A DNA stretch of 64,000 bases from Mesostigma viride (taxonomy: Eukaryota; Streptophyta; Mesostigmatophyceae; Mesostigmatales; Mesostigmataceae): assembly GCA_009746045.1 (NCBI GenBank), contig RPFO01000381.1, positions 2,501-66,500 on the forward strand, given 5' to 3'. Each line of letters starts with the position of its first letter. Position 1 is the stretch's first letter. Shown here one piece after another: positions 53,170 to 63,732 of this stretch. Below the pieces are notes generated by a model. That model worked only from the letters and a program-made list of their open reading frames with translations. It was not told the DNA's origin and did not search any database. Position numbers and translations under genes: made by a program.

Positions 53170-54060
53170 TGTCAGCCGTAGTGGGCCAAGGCAGTCCCGG
53201 CACTAGTTTTTTTTTCTGGCTGTCAGTTAGCCGAATTAGTGGGATGACAATAATGGACTTTATCCAGGCTATTTAATTCGTGCTACGAATTTTTAGTGCT
53301 GCGTTTCTGATGCCCAAGATACTGTGAGGGCTTAGTATCTGAGAGCCCGACGGAATATTTTTATTCCGATATGTTCGACGGAATCTTTTTCGTCTGCTTG
53401 TCTGTCTATGCGACTTTTGGACTTGTGCGTTTTTCCTTACCTTGAATTATGTTCTGTGCCGTTTGTGTCTCAGACTACTAGCCGTTGTGATGCCAAAAGG
53501 AATTCGCGCTTCGCGCACGACTTGGACGTTCCGGCGCTGCCTAGGAGGCACTGTGGCTTTGTCCCAGTACGCCCACGTTGCGTCACTTGTAGCTTGTCAT
53601 GATAGCGCCGCGCCATTTATTTGTTGGGCGCCGACACTTGTGTCTCAATGCCTGTATGTGCAAGCACATGTGGACTTGTCTTATGGAATTCTATGCTAGT
53701 GCCATAAGTTTGTATGGCGCATGAGAATGATGTCATGCACCGAGCAAGATCAGAGCCCATGTATGGGTGGTCAGATGTGGACTCTATGGTGACCACAGTT
53801 AGTGCCATAAACTGGTAGGAATCTTGTGGTCAATGGGTAGAGCTTTATGTCACATAAGCGCCGCCACACCTAGATCGTCAGATCTTGATCTAACGGTTAA
53901 AGTTGCAGGCGCTTGCATGCTGAATGAAGTGAAAAGTGTTGTCCATACACTTTCTCTCTCTCTCTTCTTGTCCTTTGACTTGGCTATGGAATATTGATAA
54001 TGAAAATGTAATCAAGCAATATTGATCGGAACTTTCCTCCGACTACCTGTATTTGTAACA
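53170..54060 (+). repeat. LTR B (891 bp)
   Basis: Uninterrupted copy, starting TGTCAGCC and ending TTGTAACA, followed by CTTTG. Confidence 0.95.
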
Positions 54061-54065
54061 CTTTG

Positions 54066-54306
54066 CGCTCCAGGCATGGAATTTCAAAAGTACCAAAATT
54101 GGAGCAGTAGATGTTGGGGACGCCCATATCCTCGGCGTCCGCTACCAAGGACGCCGCACCCGGGCCGAGCTTTCAGTACTGCGAGCTCCCTCTTGTCACC
54201 CATACCATCCGACACCGCCGCTGGCCTCTTTGCCGGCCATCTTGCCCGCACAGACCAGGTGAATACCGATGTGGGCGGCCCTGCCGGGGGGCTTAAGAGG
54301 GGCCAA
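54066..54306 (+). pseudogene. LINE ORF2 C-terminal tail, part 1 (interrupted)
   Basis: Shifted frames read THTIRHRRW and then GHLARTDQVNTDVGGPAG, the type of sequence that follows the RT in L1-like ORF2. It ends at GGCCAA, where the palindrome is inserted, and the frame resumes at 55177. A paralogous fragment at 56025-56165 confirms the reading (GHLARTSQVDTDLG ... GQPGRH). Confidence 0.5.
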
Positions 54307-55176
54307 AGTTAGGTTAAATAGTGCCGGAACCTTTTGCCGCCTGAGGCAAATCGGTCCGTAACACTATTTTGCCCGGAATAACCACTTCCGAGCACCCAAG
54401 TTAATTCGGCCGAATTAACTTGGGTGCTCGGAAGTGGTTATTCCGGGCAAAATAGTGTTACGGACCGATTTGCCTCAGGCGGCAAAAGGTTCCGGCACTA
54501 TTTAACCTAACTAAAACCTGGCCTCGTGGAGGGTGGGTTGAATATGAGACATCCGCCTGGGCCACTGAGCACGCACCACTAAATGCGCCGGAGCTGTCCG
54601 GATTCGAACCCCTGACCTCCAAGGTGCACAGGTTTTAGTTAGGTTAAATAGTGCCGGAACCTTTTGCCGCCTGAGGCAAATCGGTCCGTAACACTATTTT
54701 GCCCGGAATAACCACTTCCGAGCACCCAAGTTAATTCGGCCGAATTAACTTGGGTGCTCGGAAGTGGTTATTCCGGGCAAAATAGTGTTACGGACCGATT
54801 TGCCTCAGGCGGCAAAAGGTTCCGGCACTATTTAACCTAACTAAAACCTGTGCACCTTGGAGGTCAGGGGTTCGAATCCGGACAGCTCCGGCGCATTTAG
54901 TGGTGCGTGCTCAGTGGCCCAGGCGGATCGATGTCTCATATTCAACCCACCCTCCACGAGGCCAGGTTTTAGTTAGGTTAAATAGTGCCGGAACCTTTTG
55001 CCGCCTGAGGCAAATCGGTCCGTAACACTATTTTGCCCGGAATAACCACTTCCGAGCACCCAAGTTAATTCGGCCGAATTAACTTGGGTGCTCGGAAGTG
55101 GTTATTCCGGGCAAAATAGTGTTACAGACCGATTTGCCTCAGGCGGCAAAAGGTTCCGGCACTATTTAACCTAACT
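54307..55176. mobile_element. 870 bp compound palindrome (P-S-P-S'-P) with GCCAA duplication
   Basis: Three copies of a 206 bp perfect or near-perfect palindrome (54307-54512, 54637-54842, 54971-55176), each starting AGTTAGGTTAAATAG and ending with its complement, separated by S (54513-54636) and its inverted copy S' (54843-54970). The whole is itself palindromic about 54740. GCCAA lies at 54302-54306 and 55177-55181. The empty site is seen in the paralogue at about 56090 (GGCCAACCAGG). S contains GGTTCGAATCC and GTGGCCCAGGCGG, B- and A-box-like. S' has a 4 bp insertion relative to S, and the last P has one substitution. Confidence 0.93.
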
Positions 55177-55559
55177 GCCAACCAGGTAGACACCTCCTCC
55201 TATATGGCAGCAGGGTCCACTCAGTCCCATCGCAACCCACTGGCAAACTTGCGCGCGCCGGGCACCGGCGCGGCGCGACCCGGACCTATGTGACACAACT
55301 GCTTGAAGATGCAGGGCTTCTGGGACTATCCGTACTCCGCGCCCGCATGATTGACAAGAAGAAACGGGCTGCCATCTGCGATAAGCACCTTCCCGAGGGG
55401 TATGCTCCTGTTTTCTCCCCACGGGCCCCGCGGCCCGTTGCTAGCCAGGGTAGAAGTCCGCAGGTGGAGGTTATTGGTCCTGAGGATAGCCGCTACACTA
55501 CCGCCTCGTCTGCCATTACAGTAGAGGACAGCTCGGATGAGGATTACATCCCCATCTAG
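55177..55559 (+). pseudogene. LINE ORF2 C-terminal tail, part 2
   Basis: Continues the frame from 54306 through an Arg/Gly-rich stretch (ARAGHRRGATRTYV) to TQLLEDAGLLGLSVLRARM and IDKKKRAAICDKHLPEGY, then an acidic end at TAG 55557. A basic stretch followed by a TYVxQLLEDxG motif is typical of the extreme C-terminus of L1-like ORF2. The upstream endonuclease and RT are not present. Confidence 0.5.
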
Positions 55560-55800
55560 TGCTTAACGGTTAATTTGGGGATGATGCAGACGATATTTGT
55601 TTAAACTTTTGTGTAATTATTTTTCTAATGAGATTAGCATAGTACTCCGTGGCATGCCTTTGCGCATGACACGCAAGTACTTACTTACTTACTTCCACCT
55701 GCTTAATGAGATTAGCATAGTACTCCGTGGCATGCCTTTGAGCATGACACGCAAGTACTTACTTACTTAATTACTTCCACCTCAGTGCGGACTTAATGTA
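55560..55800 (+). repeat. LINE 3' region: about 83 bp tandem duplication with ACTT tails
   Basis: AATGAGATTAGCATAGTACT ... GACACGCAAGTACTTACTTA occurs twice (about 55627 and 55707), each ending in (ACTT)n and CCACCT. Short tandem tails of this kind are common at LINE 3' ends. Confidence 0.75.
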
Positions 55801-55819
55801 CCCTGCATTCTATATAGCA

Positions 55820-55900
55820 ATGGGCGCCGCGGGGCCCGTGGCCGGGGAGAAAACAGGAGCATGAGCTTCGCTCAGACCGTGGCCCCTCAGCCCGAATGTG
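55820..55900 (-). pseudogene. LINE ORF2 tail fragment, opposite strand
   Basis: Minus-strand sequence reading HAPVFSPATGPAAP matches the end of the plus-strand tail (APVFSPRAPRP at about 55405-55440). At nucleotide level GGAGAAAACAGGAGCAT is shared in inverse orientation. It may be the 3' end of the minus-strand LINE whose ORF1 lies at 56625-57741. Confidence 0.5.
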
Positions 55901-56024
55901 CTTATCATGCTTCGACAGGTCCTGAACGTAGGGTTTTCCACGCATATAGGTCTTTAGAGTCTTTGTATCAGGGTATGCCTCGCATTAATTTCGGACGAGA
56001 TTAGGCAGCGTATAGGATAGCATT

Positions 56025-56168
56025 CGTAGGACATCTTGCTCGCACCAGTCAGGTAGACACCGACCTCGGTCAGGCCGGCCCCCAGCGGCTTGGCCAACCA
56101 GGGCGGCATATCCTGACCTGGCCTGGCCCCAAGGACATTCCTATAGAAAGATGGCTAAACCTGCCATG
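56025..56168 (+). pseudogene. LINE ORF2 tail fragment, second plus-strand copy
   Basis: Reads GHLARTSQVDTDLGQAGPQR and then GQPGRHILTW before a stop at about 56166. Parallel to 54220-55200 but without the palindrome, so it supplies the empty target site. Confidence 0.55.
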
Positions 56169-56622
56169 AACTACACAGCAATTAATTAATTAAACACGTG
56201 CTCCCGTTGGGGAGGACTTCACGGAGCACCGAAGTGCTTAATTTTAATCCCTGTGTGTGCACTACAGGAGAAAGGGCAGAGACCCCTACTTCTCCTTCAT
56301 GCCAAAGGCATGCCACAGCTGCATTCGGGCGCGCTAGCTAAACGGACACGCTAACGATCCGGCAAACTGTGGGTGCAACAAAACCCATGTAAGCGTGGCA
56401 TAACAAGTAGCGTGGGCAAGTAATCTGAACATAGCCAGGGCATATATAGCATGGCTGTACTAGGACTAGGCTAAGGCTATGGCTGGTTGTGTATCATGCG
56501 TTGGCGGCACGTGACTAGTAGGTACAGTGTTGGCACAGCTAGGCAAACATTCTAAGCATGGCTGCCTTAGCGGCAGTGACTCCAATGGTTACAAGCTAGT
56601 ATTAGGGCTATTCAGTGCTATT
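56169..56622. other. Spacer
   Basis: No gene recognised. Includes a small hairpin (GGAGAAAGGGCAGAGACCCC ... CTTCTCC, about 56269). Confidence 0.45.
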
Positions 56623-57960
56623 CTAGCCCGCTGGGGGCGTCACATCTTGTGGTTGATCATCAGGTCCCCGCCCCTCCAGTACACCTTGGGCTTCTGGGGC
56701 CCCCAGCCTCGGTCCTGCTAATGGCGGAGGTATTCCGGCCACAGGTCGCGTCGCTGCTGTTGCTGAGCGGCCGGGGTTCAGGTCGTCATCCAGCGTCCAG
56801 GTGAGGTCGTGCAACCTCTTGCGACGAGAGAGGAACCGCTGCTTATCCTCAGGGGAGGGGAAGGTGAGCAGGACTGGTGGGGGAGCCGCCTTGTCCCGTG
56901 AGTGGGGAAGGCGGTGGCACCCACGCAGTTCTACCTCACCTACCAGGCCCATGAGGGTACGAAGCTCAGTGGTTCTTGAGCTCGTCAGCAAGCGGAGGTT
57001 GACGTCTCACCTGGCTTCTGGGGGAAGCGACGTAGCACCACTCGGCACTCGCGGCGAGCGCGGTCGGTGACCTCCCGTTGCTGGGCCTCAGTGGCGGTGG
57101 TCCTCCAGCTCCTCAGTGGAGCTTCGTGGCGATATGGCGTCGGTGGTGGAGGCGGTCGCTGACCGCAGCAGATCCGCGTAGGAGAGCGGCGGGAGGTCAC
57201 CAGCATCCTGCCGGGGTGGCTGGGATGCAATGGTGGCCGTCTGCTCCGCTATCTTGGGGACCTGTGTGGCCAGGGCCTCGGTGTGGGCGGTGATGGCCTC
57301 AAGCTTCTTCATGAGCACGCCGCACTTGCCCTCCACCTGGTTAAGGCGAGAGACAAGTGCAGCATGCGTTTCCGAAGCTTGCGCCGCGGTGTGCAGCGTC
57401 GTGAACTGGGGCTGGAGCTTGTGGACGACCTTGGTTTCCACATTGGAGACCCGGGCCTCCACCGTGTTGAGCGTCATGTTCAGCGATGTCAGCTTCTCGG
57501 CCAGCGGCCAGGTCACGTGCTCCTCCAGCACTGCGCGGATGTCATGTCCTTGCAGAGGGAGGGAGCCGATGGGGCTGCCGGCTGTGCGGGGGCTGGGGTG
57601 CGGAGCGCTCGGCCGATGTCGCCGAGGCTGAGCTGGTAGTGCATGGCTGGTCAAGATAAACAGGCGTTGGCTTGGTTCGTCAAAGGTGTAGAGCCAGGAC
57701 GTGTCGTGGTAGTCGATAGTCGCCCCCCCCTTCTGGGGCACGAAGAGCTTCCGTTCCTGTGCGAGGAACTGGAGGACCTCGACGACTTCCTGCGGCGACA
57801 GCCCCTGTCACTTGAGGAGGGAGAACGCTCTCTCGCCGGGCAAGTAGTGGCTCCATTTGTGGCGGTCGTGGCATGGTTTCTTGGGCTCAGGCGAGGCGCT
57901 TGGCGATGGGTCTGCTGGTGATGGGTTGGCGAGCCCAGGCGGCTAGGCAAGAACGATGGC
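56623..57960 (-). pseudogene. L1-like LINE ORF1 (RNA-binding protein), frame-broken
   Basis: Starts near 57950 with low-complexity Ser/Arg/Pro sequence. From 57741 a clean frame has a long coiled-coil with heptads (LTSLNMTLNTVEARVSNVE, LVSRLNQVEGKCGVLMKKLE), then PPLSYADLL. After two shifts it reads RRECRVVLRRFPQ, LMGLVGEVELRGCHRLPHS and PPVLLTFPSPEDKQRFLSRR. Coiled coil, then an RRM-like fold with a 'CHRLP ... V.LTF.S.EDKQ' pattern, then a short basic C-terminal domain is the layout of L1 ORF1p, which coats LINE RNA. ORF2 does not follow, so the copy is deleted. Confidence 0.65.
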
Positions 57961-59200
57961 GAGAGGGTTGGGCTGGGAGCCGGTAAGCTCCTTTTTCAAA
58001 CCCCGTTTTGCTTTTGGGGTCGTCATAGCTGCTTGTCACGTGATAACTTAAGCAATACTGCGTTTCAGCCGTAACCGATTATACTGGCGTGTACGTCTGA
58101 ATAAAGCGCATCGAATGCAAGTGGTCTGACCGAATTTGGGGCTCAGAAGCAAAAGATCTGAGCTCCGCCGTCAGCCATACCGCCGTCAGCCATTCTGCTG
58201 AGAAGCCATGCCCTAGCCATTGTTTAGCCATCATGACCTTCCATCCTATACACAGCAGTTGCTGGCCGACCTAGTGGTCCCAGCTAAGTTTGAACACCGC
58301 ATTTCCTCCGTCTCTCTTACTTGGACTGCTATGCAGAACAAGAAGAGGTGGAAGTCGATTGGACATCATGTCCGGCAAGGCTCACACGCCAGCCCCTGCA
58401 TGTGGGCAATTAAGCCCCCCCCCCCCCCCCCAGGAGGAAGGGGCGCTTTGCTGAGTAGAGTAGTTAGGATTTTCTAGATTAGCTTAGTTCGGTTTCGCGG
58501 CTTCTCCCACCTGGCCACCTCCATCCATCCAGCAAGGGAATACGTGCTACATGATCTCCCAACGGAACTTCATGTTATACATAATTTAATTTATAATTTT
58601 AATGCCCCTTCTCAGGGATATGTGCTACATGTACTCCCAACGGAGATATATTTCAAATTAATTTTTAATTCAATATTTTAATTTAAGTCCATGCAATAGA
58701 GGCACATGAATAATCGATCAATCTTGATTGATTACAGTGCTCACCATTGGGACAAGAGGCAATATCAATAATACAGATTTCAAGGCAGGTTACAAAGAGG
58801 GCATGTGCCCTTGTGTCAGGATCACAAACGCCCATTTCCACAGAAAAGAGTTTTGGAAGTTCACCAAAGAGCATGCAGAATGGCGGGTAAACGGCATACA
58901 CATACATGGCCGACAGGCAAAGAAATTATTACAAGGCCAAACATCGTAATGCTAACTGCCCATGTTACATGTCATACCCCATATTGTTCATCTTACTCAA
59001 TTACCAATATACATAACGCATCCCAAGCTTTCATAACCACAGATGCCCAACGCACATGTGATGGCGAGCCCCACACAGATTCAGGTTCATGCATCCCAGA
59101 TCGACAAACCAAGCGCACTTTGAGCCTGCTCTCAATGCAAAAGCATCGCTCAAAGTATACGACTGAGCTTGACACGTCCCACCCGGAATAAAAGATCCAG
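57961..59200. other. Spacer without a recognised gene
   Basis: A C14 homopolymer lies at about 58413-58430. AT-rich stretches at 58560-58690 contain two similar blocks (CCCAACGGA ... TTTTAATGCC/TTTTAATTTAAG). Frames of 70-130 codons here have no recognisable domain. Confidence 0.4.
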
Positions 59201-59365
59201 GCCACAGTGCCGGCCCCAGAAGCCATATGACGGCCCAGAGGCAGGACTGCCGGCCCCGGCACACAAGATCCTTGGCCCCTCCCAGGATTACAGTCCCAGG
59301 GTTGGACATGGGCGCCCGGCTCGTGCAACCCCTGCCTGCCCTGAGGCCAGCAGGGCAGGTTGCCC

Positions 59366-59631
59366 TCAGGGCGAGAACACCAGGTCCTGTATCCAGGGCG
59401 CGACGGGCGGCATCTTTAGCTCCGGTATATCGTCCGAGTAGAGCAAGAACTGCTCGTCGTCATCCACAAAGCGGGGCGACGCCATTGAATTCTCCGTGGT
59501 CTCACTGATGTTCCGTGACCCTGTGACCGCGGAGGCCTGCGCCTCGGCCGCCTGAGCCACCAGCTGGTACCGGGCGATGGCTTCTGCCAGCTCCGCCAGC
59601 TTCAATGGCTTGGCCAGGAAGTCGTCCATGC
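59366..59631 (-). CDS. Receiver-domain gene, last exon
   Basis: Begins after the acceptor GGTTGCAG and supplies the end of the receiver: GMDDFLAKPLKLAELAEAI, where the Lys of AKPLK is the conserved receiver lysine. A further ~60 residues of Ser/Glu-rich tail end at TGA (59366-59368). The exon starts with the second and third bases of a Gly codon split from the previous exon. Confidence 0.85.
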
Positions 59632-62111
59632 CTGCAACCGCATATCAACCACAAGGACGTGCCCAAATTAATCAGCTAAATCACGCAATGTCAACAAGAC
59701 AACCAGCGCAGGCCAGAAATCTGGAGAATCCGGACCATAAGCCATGTGTCCGCAGGGGGGGGGGGGGGGCGCCATGACGCCACAGGCCGGGTGTCAGATA
59801 GTAGTGGCGAGGAAATCGTCAGTGCATGCGCTCGCACGGTGGGACTAGGCTTCGTGAGGACAACCCCTTATCTGGGGTCCATTACAGTGACCAAGACCAT
59901 TACATGCGAGGGCAACCCTTCTCATCACGAGTCGTTGTGCCCAGCTCTCGTACATGCCCATGTGGGGAAGCTTGTTGCGCTGTTTGTGGTGGCAGAATTT
60001 CATGGCGCGGCGCAAGGCATGTTTAACGCGCGTCCTAGCATAGGTTTAGCCTAGGTATAAGCTAACACAGGTATAAGCTAGCACTGGCATAAGCTAGCAC
60101 AGGTGGAAGCTAGCACAGGTAGAAGCTAGCACAGGTATAAGCTAGCACAGGTATAAGCTAGCACAGGTATAAGCTAACACAGGTATCGGCTAGCACTTAC
60201 ATGCCTGTCCACCCACCAGTGTGAGTTCGTACGGCTAGTACGGCAATACGCCAAAACTCATCGTCTTGCCATATTGCGTATTATACGCGTATTACACGCC
60301 AAAAGCTCAAAAAGGGCATTTTCGAGCCGGTATTCATGCGGGCAAGTCTCTCGCCATATTCTAAGGTGTTTATCCCATGGGTGTGCCTCTTAAACACACT
60401 AACTAATGCGTCAATCTTGACGTGGCGTAAGTGCAATGCACGGCACCTTCGAAGCTCACTGGGTTGTCTCAGTGTACACCCCCAGCATTGTTAGTTTTAA
60501 TTCAGTTCAGCGGAAAGGCCCTTCCGAATTAGACAATAGCGTTTATTGGTCGGAAGCACTAATGGGCCAGTCCAATTAATTAATTAGTAGTTTGTTTGTT
60601 TGGTTAACGAACAACCGTTGACCTGGCAATTTAATTTAATTTTTTTTTTGTTTGTTTGGTATAACCCAGCCGGCTGCACTGCTGTTACCGCCAGTAAAAG
60701 CGCGCTTGTCAGCCAAAGATTAAATATTTCTTTTTTTTTTTTTTACCGCGAAATAAGCGCTTTTGGCAGTCCAAAGAAGATTTATTTACACTTTCTTAGT
60801 TTCTTTGGTAGCTAGAAAAACGACGGGGGAGTACAATCGGGAATTAATTATTTACAAATCTTTTGTTTTATTTATCGTTTGCAGGTGGTCGACGCCCAGC
60901 CTCATAATTATTTAGTAAAACTAACCATGCGGGCGGTGTATGAAGTGTAATACTCATCCATCCAATGCATGCTATATATATAGATTGCTGATTGAACTAA
61001 TTCCTTATGACAACCATGAATGCATTGATAGGCTTAATAGGTTTACGATTACTTTAAAATCGACCCCAAAAGTTGATACAGTATACAATAAACACGTGAA
61101 CAGGATAGCACATACCAGATCAAAACCGCAGATTAATTACGTATACCTTCCTTGCTGGAGTTAGCCGCATGCCCACCGCATGGCAGAGCTGCGAGCCGCT
61201 TTCCTGGCCGTCCTCGCTAACTAATCATGTCAGCAATCATTTGACACATCTATCCACGTACAAATCTATGGACATATTTCCCGCCTAGCAACCGTTAGCG
61301 CATGCACGGCGACCGACCTGGTCGCTGGTCAAACGATGTTGCTGCACCGAGCAGAAGGTCGAGACATCTCTGCGCATACCCAGACGTTGCCTGGCCAAGG
61401 AGACAAGCTTTGTAAGACCTATGGATCATGCCTGCAAAATTGCAGTTCAAAATGTCAAGCCATGCTCTCATACCAGTCAGTTTTCTGCATCTCCATGGCC
61501 GCGGACGTCAATTATTGTTTTTATGCAAGTCGGTCTCGTTTTGCCATGGTTTACCCACGTCGTGAACTGGCACAGATGACAAGCGGGACCAACCGCAGGC
61601 CCGTACTCCCTGAGTACGGTTTCCGGTAGGCAGCGTACCTGCGTAGGTGAGCTACGCCAAAACTAGGCCTGGCGCCTAATTCCGGAGGTGTGTGCCATAT
61701 AATACGCGAAAAATACGTATTATGCGGCGCATGCGCGTTGAAAACTCGATACGGCGTATTTCTAGCACGTTAGTACGCCCCCCCCTCTACCCCCCACCCC
61801 ACCCCGTATTGTATAAAACGGAGTATTTACCGTATTATAAGGCGCACGAACTCACACTGCCACCCACAGGCCTTGCACCTACCGTCCTGTCCACCCACAG
61901 GCCTTGCAACTAGCCAACATCACCAACGCACCTCTTACCCCTATCAGAGGACATCAAACCATCATCGCGCCAGTGTTGACCCTTCTCAATCATACATGTT
62001 AAGCTTCATCTACACATAGACGATATCTACACTTCAAGGTTTCCCTGAGAGACCTGCGCGGCCTCCACGGCAAGAGAGAGGGGTGGACCCTACACGTGCC
62101 CCATCACTCAC
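59632..62111 (-). other. 2.48 kb intron of the receiver gene
   Basis: Donor GCGG|GTGAGT (62112/62111) and acceptor TTGCAG|GC. It contains a G14 run (about 59756), a 16 bp tandem repeat (AGGTATAAGCTAGCAC, about 60055-60200), T runs at about 60640 and 60730, and CATCTACC-type spacer sequence. No nested gene seen. Confidence 0.7.
60055..60200. repeat. 16 bp tandem repeat (AGGTATAAGCTAGCAC), about 9 units
   Basis: Nearly perfect units containing the palindrome GCTAGC. It lies inside the last intron of the receiver gene. Confidence 0.9.
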
Positions 62112-62265
62112 CCGCATTGAGGAAGTCGCATCGCTGGAACGTGACGACATCCGCGGTCAGCGCCACGATCCACGCCCTGTGCTTCGCGCCCACGCACTCC
62201 TGCATCGCCTCCATTGCCCGGATCTTGGCAGTGGCCTCCATGCCGCCCATGCGCGGCATTTGAAG
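62112..62265 (-). CDS. Receiver-domain gene, third visible exon
   Basis: 154 bp, starting after CACAG with CTTCAAATGCCG. It joins the phospho-acceptor Asp of the previous exon to give LMD-LQMPRMGG. It includes WIVALTADV with the conserved Thr, and ends in FLNAG split before the last two bases of Gly. Confidence 0.88.
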
Positions 62266-62638
62266 CTGTGGCGGTGGGGGGGGAGGGAGATGGGGGGGGG
62301 GGGGGGCGGAGACAGCCCATGTGCGTGCCAGCAGATGATGTGACATGGATAACTATTGCACTAGCACATTGTCCGACTATTTGTGACCTATCCAGGAGCC
62401 AACCAGCGCATGCATGTAGATGTGTGTGAATACGGAAGATGCAGACCTTGGCAGCTCGAGCCTGCATGTATCTTTTCCGCGTTTGTTGATTCATTCGGGA
62501 TGACGGGGATGATCGTGAATCGGACATGTGTAGCCTTGTACGTTAAAATAATGGCTGCTTCATCTTCAGAGTGAGACCAAAACGTACAACAGTTTGATCT
62601 ATCTAATTATTCCTACATGCAAACTTTCCACGTTGCCG

Positions 62639-62680
<42 letters not shown>

Positions 62681-62893
62681 ACGCTGCGGCAACATCGGAG
62701 TAGATAAGCACCTGCAGTCAACAATCAGGGTGCAAGCTAAGATACCCCAAGTAGGACTAGTGCTGATAGGGTATGAATAGGTTCCTAGGACGTGAGTTTG
62801 TGCTGAGGCCTAGGACGTTTACTACGATGTTAATTCATGCTTGTCCCCATGAGAAGGATACACCAAACGCAGGATGCATGATATGTTGCTTAC
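62266..62893 (-). other. Intron with a (GT)n microsatellite
   Basis: Donor GAC|GTAAGC, acceptor CCACAG. The (GT)n tract lies at 62641-62679, with G runs at about 62278-62306. Confidence 0.75.
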
Positions 62894-63016
62894 GTCCATG
62901 AGAATGAAGTGGAAGGGCTCGCGGTCCACAGCCTCCACCCCCTCCACGCCGTCGGACGCGACCGTGCAGGACAGGCCCATCTTGCGCAGCAGCATCTCCG
63001 CCACCTGCTGGTTGAC
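62894..63016 (-). CDS. Receiver-domain gene, second visible exon
   Basis: 123 bp, exactly 41 codons in phase 0. VNQQVAEMLLRKMG is helix 1 of a receiver, followed by ASDGVEGVEAV and the strand FHFILMD, whose final Asp is the phosphorylation site. Confidence 0.92.
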
Positions 63017-63732
63017 CTGTCGGACACAGCCGTACGGGTACGGGGGACAGAGCCAGCATTCCGCACGAGGCACACGAAGGGGTCATTTTAAATGGGTCAG
63101 CACCCACGCATGCCCCAACCCAACTGTGGTAGGAGGCTGCACGCACAGGGGGGCGGGGGCAGGAGCATGGCGCAGACGTCACAAACAGGGATTGAAGAGG
63201 GTAAGCCCGCACGAATGTGCCCGCACACTCCTATGGAGGCAGTGTCATGATTCTCTGCATGACGATGAGTGCCATGATTCCTTGTGGTGCCACGCTTGTT
63301 TGCGGGACCGTGAAATGCACTCGAGAGCGCGCTGAGAGAGGGACGCAAAAGCAGCGCGAAACATATCCCAGGAAGACAACACATGTGCACTTTGCGTGCT
63401 TTCTCATGTGCTATTCCGTTGGCTTTTCACCTGATGGGATGTGCTTTTCCCTGCTTTTCATGACAAAACAGTGGTATATATGCAGTGTTTGCTGCGTTGG
63501 TTAACTTTCTTTACTTACTGGGGTTCTTCCTTTTCGCAATGGCTAACTCTCCATACTTACGAGGGTCCTTCCTGTTTCGCAGTACCTTTGTGTAGCCACC
63601 CTCATCCCCCGCTACTGTTTAGGGTCTAAACCCCGCTCCTAATATTTACAAGAAATATGCATTAGAGATACAGAACGACTACAATCAATTCAACAAACGC
63701 AGGCAACGCTGCCCCTCCGATTGGTTGCTTAC
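63017..63732 (-). other. Intron of the receiver gene
   Basis: Donor CGG|GTAAGC, acceptor TCCGACAG. No gene or strong repeat inside. Confidence 0.7.

Larger units (their letters stand above)
50404..54060 (+). mobile_element. Non-coding LTR element (LARD-like)
   Basis: LTR A is 50404-51776 and LTR B 53170-54060, both starting TGTCAGCC and ending TTGTAACA. The target duplication is CTTTG (50399-50403 and 54061-54065). The 1.39 kb interior has a primer site beginning TGGTATCG (51777) and TAAGGGGGG before LTR B, but no gag or pol. Without the insertion in LTR A the LTRs differ by little more than one T in a T run. The primer site, the purine tract and the TGTCAG start are shared with the nested Copia, so Copia proteins probably mobilise it. 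Confidence 0.92.

Noticed and set aside
54843-54970. Possible tRNA gene in the S' segment
   Set aside because: A- and B-box-like motifs are in the wrong order and no cloverleaf forms.
55627-55797. ACTT repeats as a telomere-like tract
   Set aside because: Only a few units at the end of a LINE tail; better explained as the LINE 3' tail.
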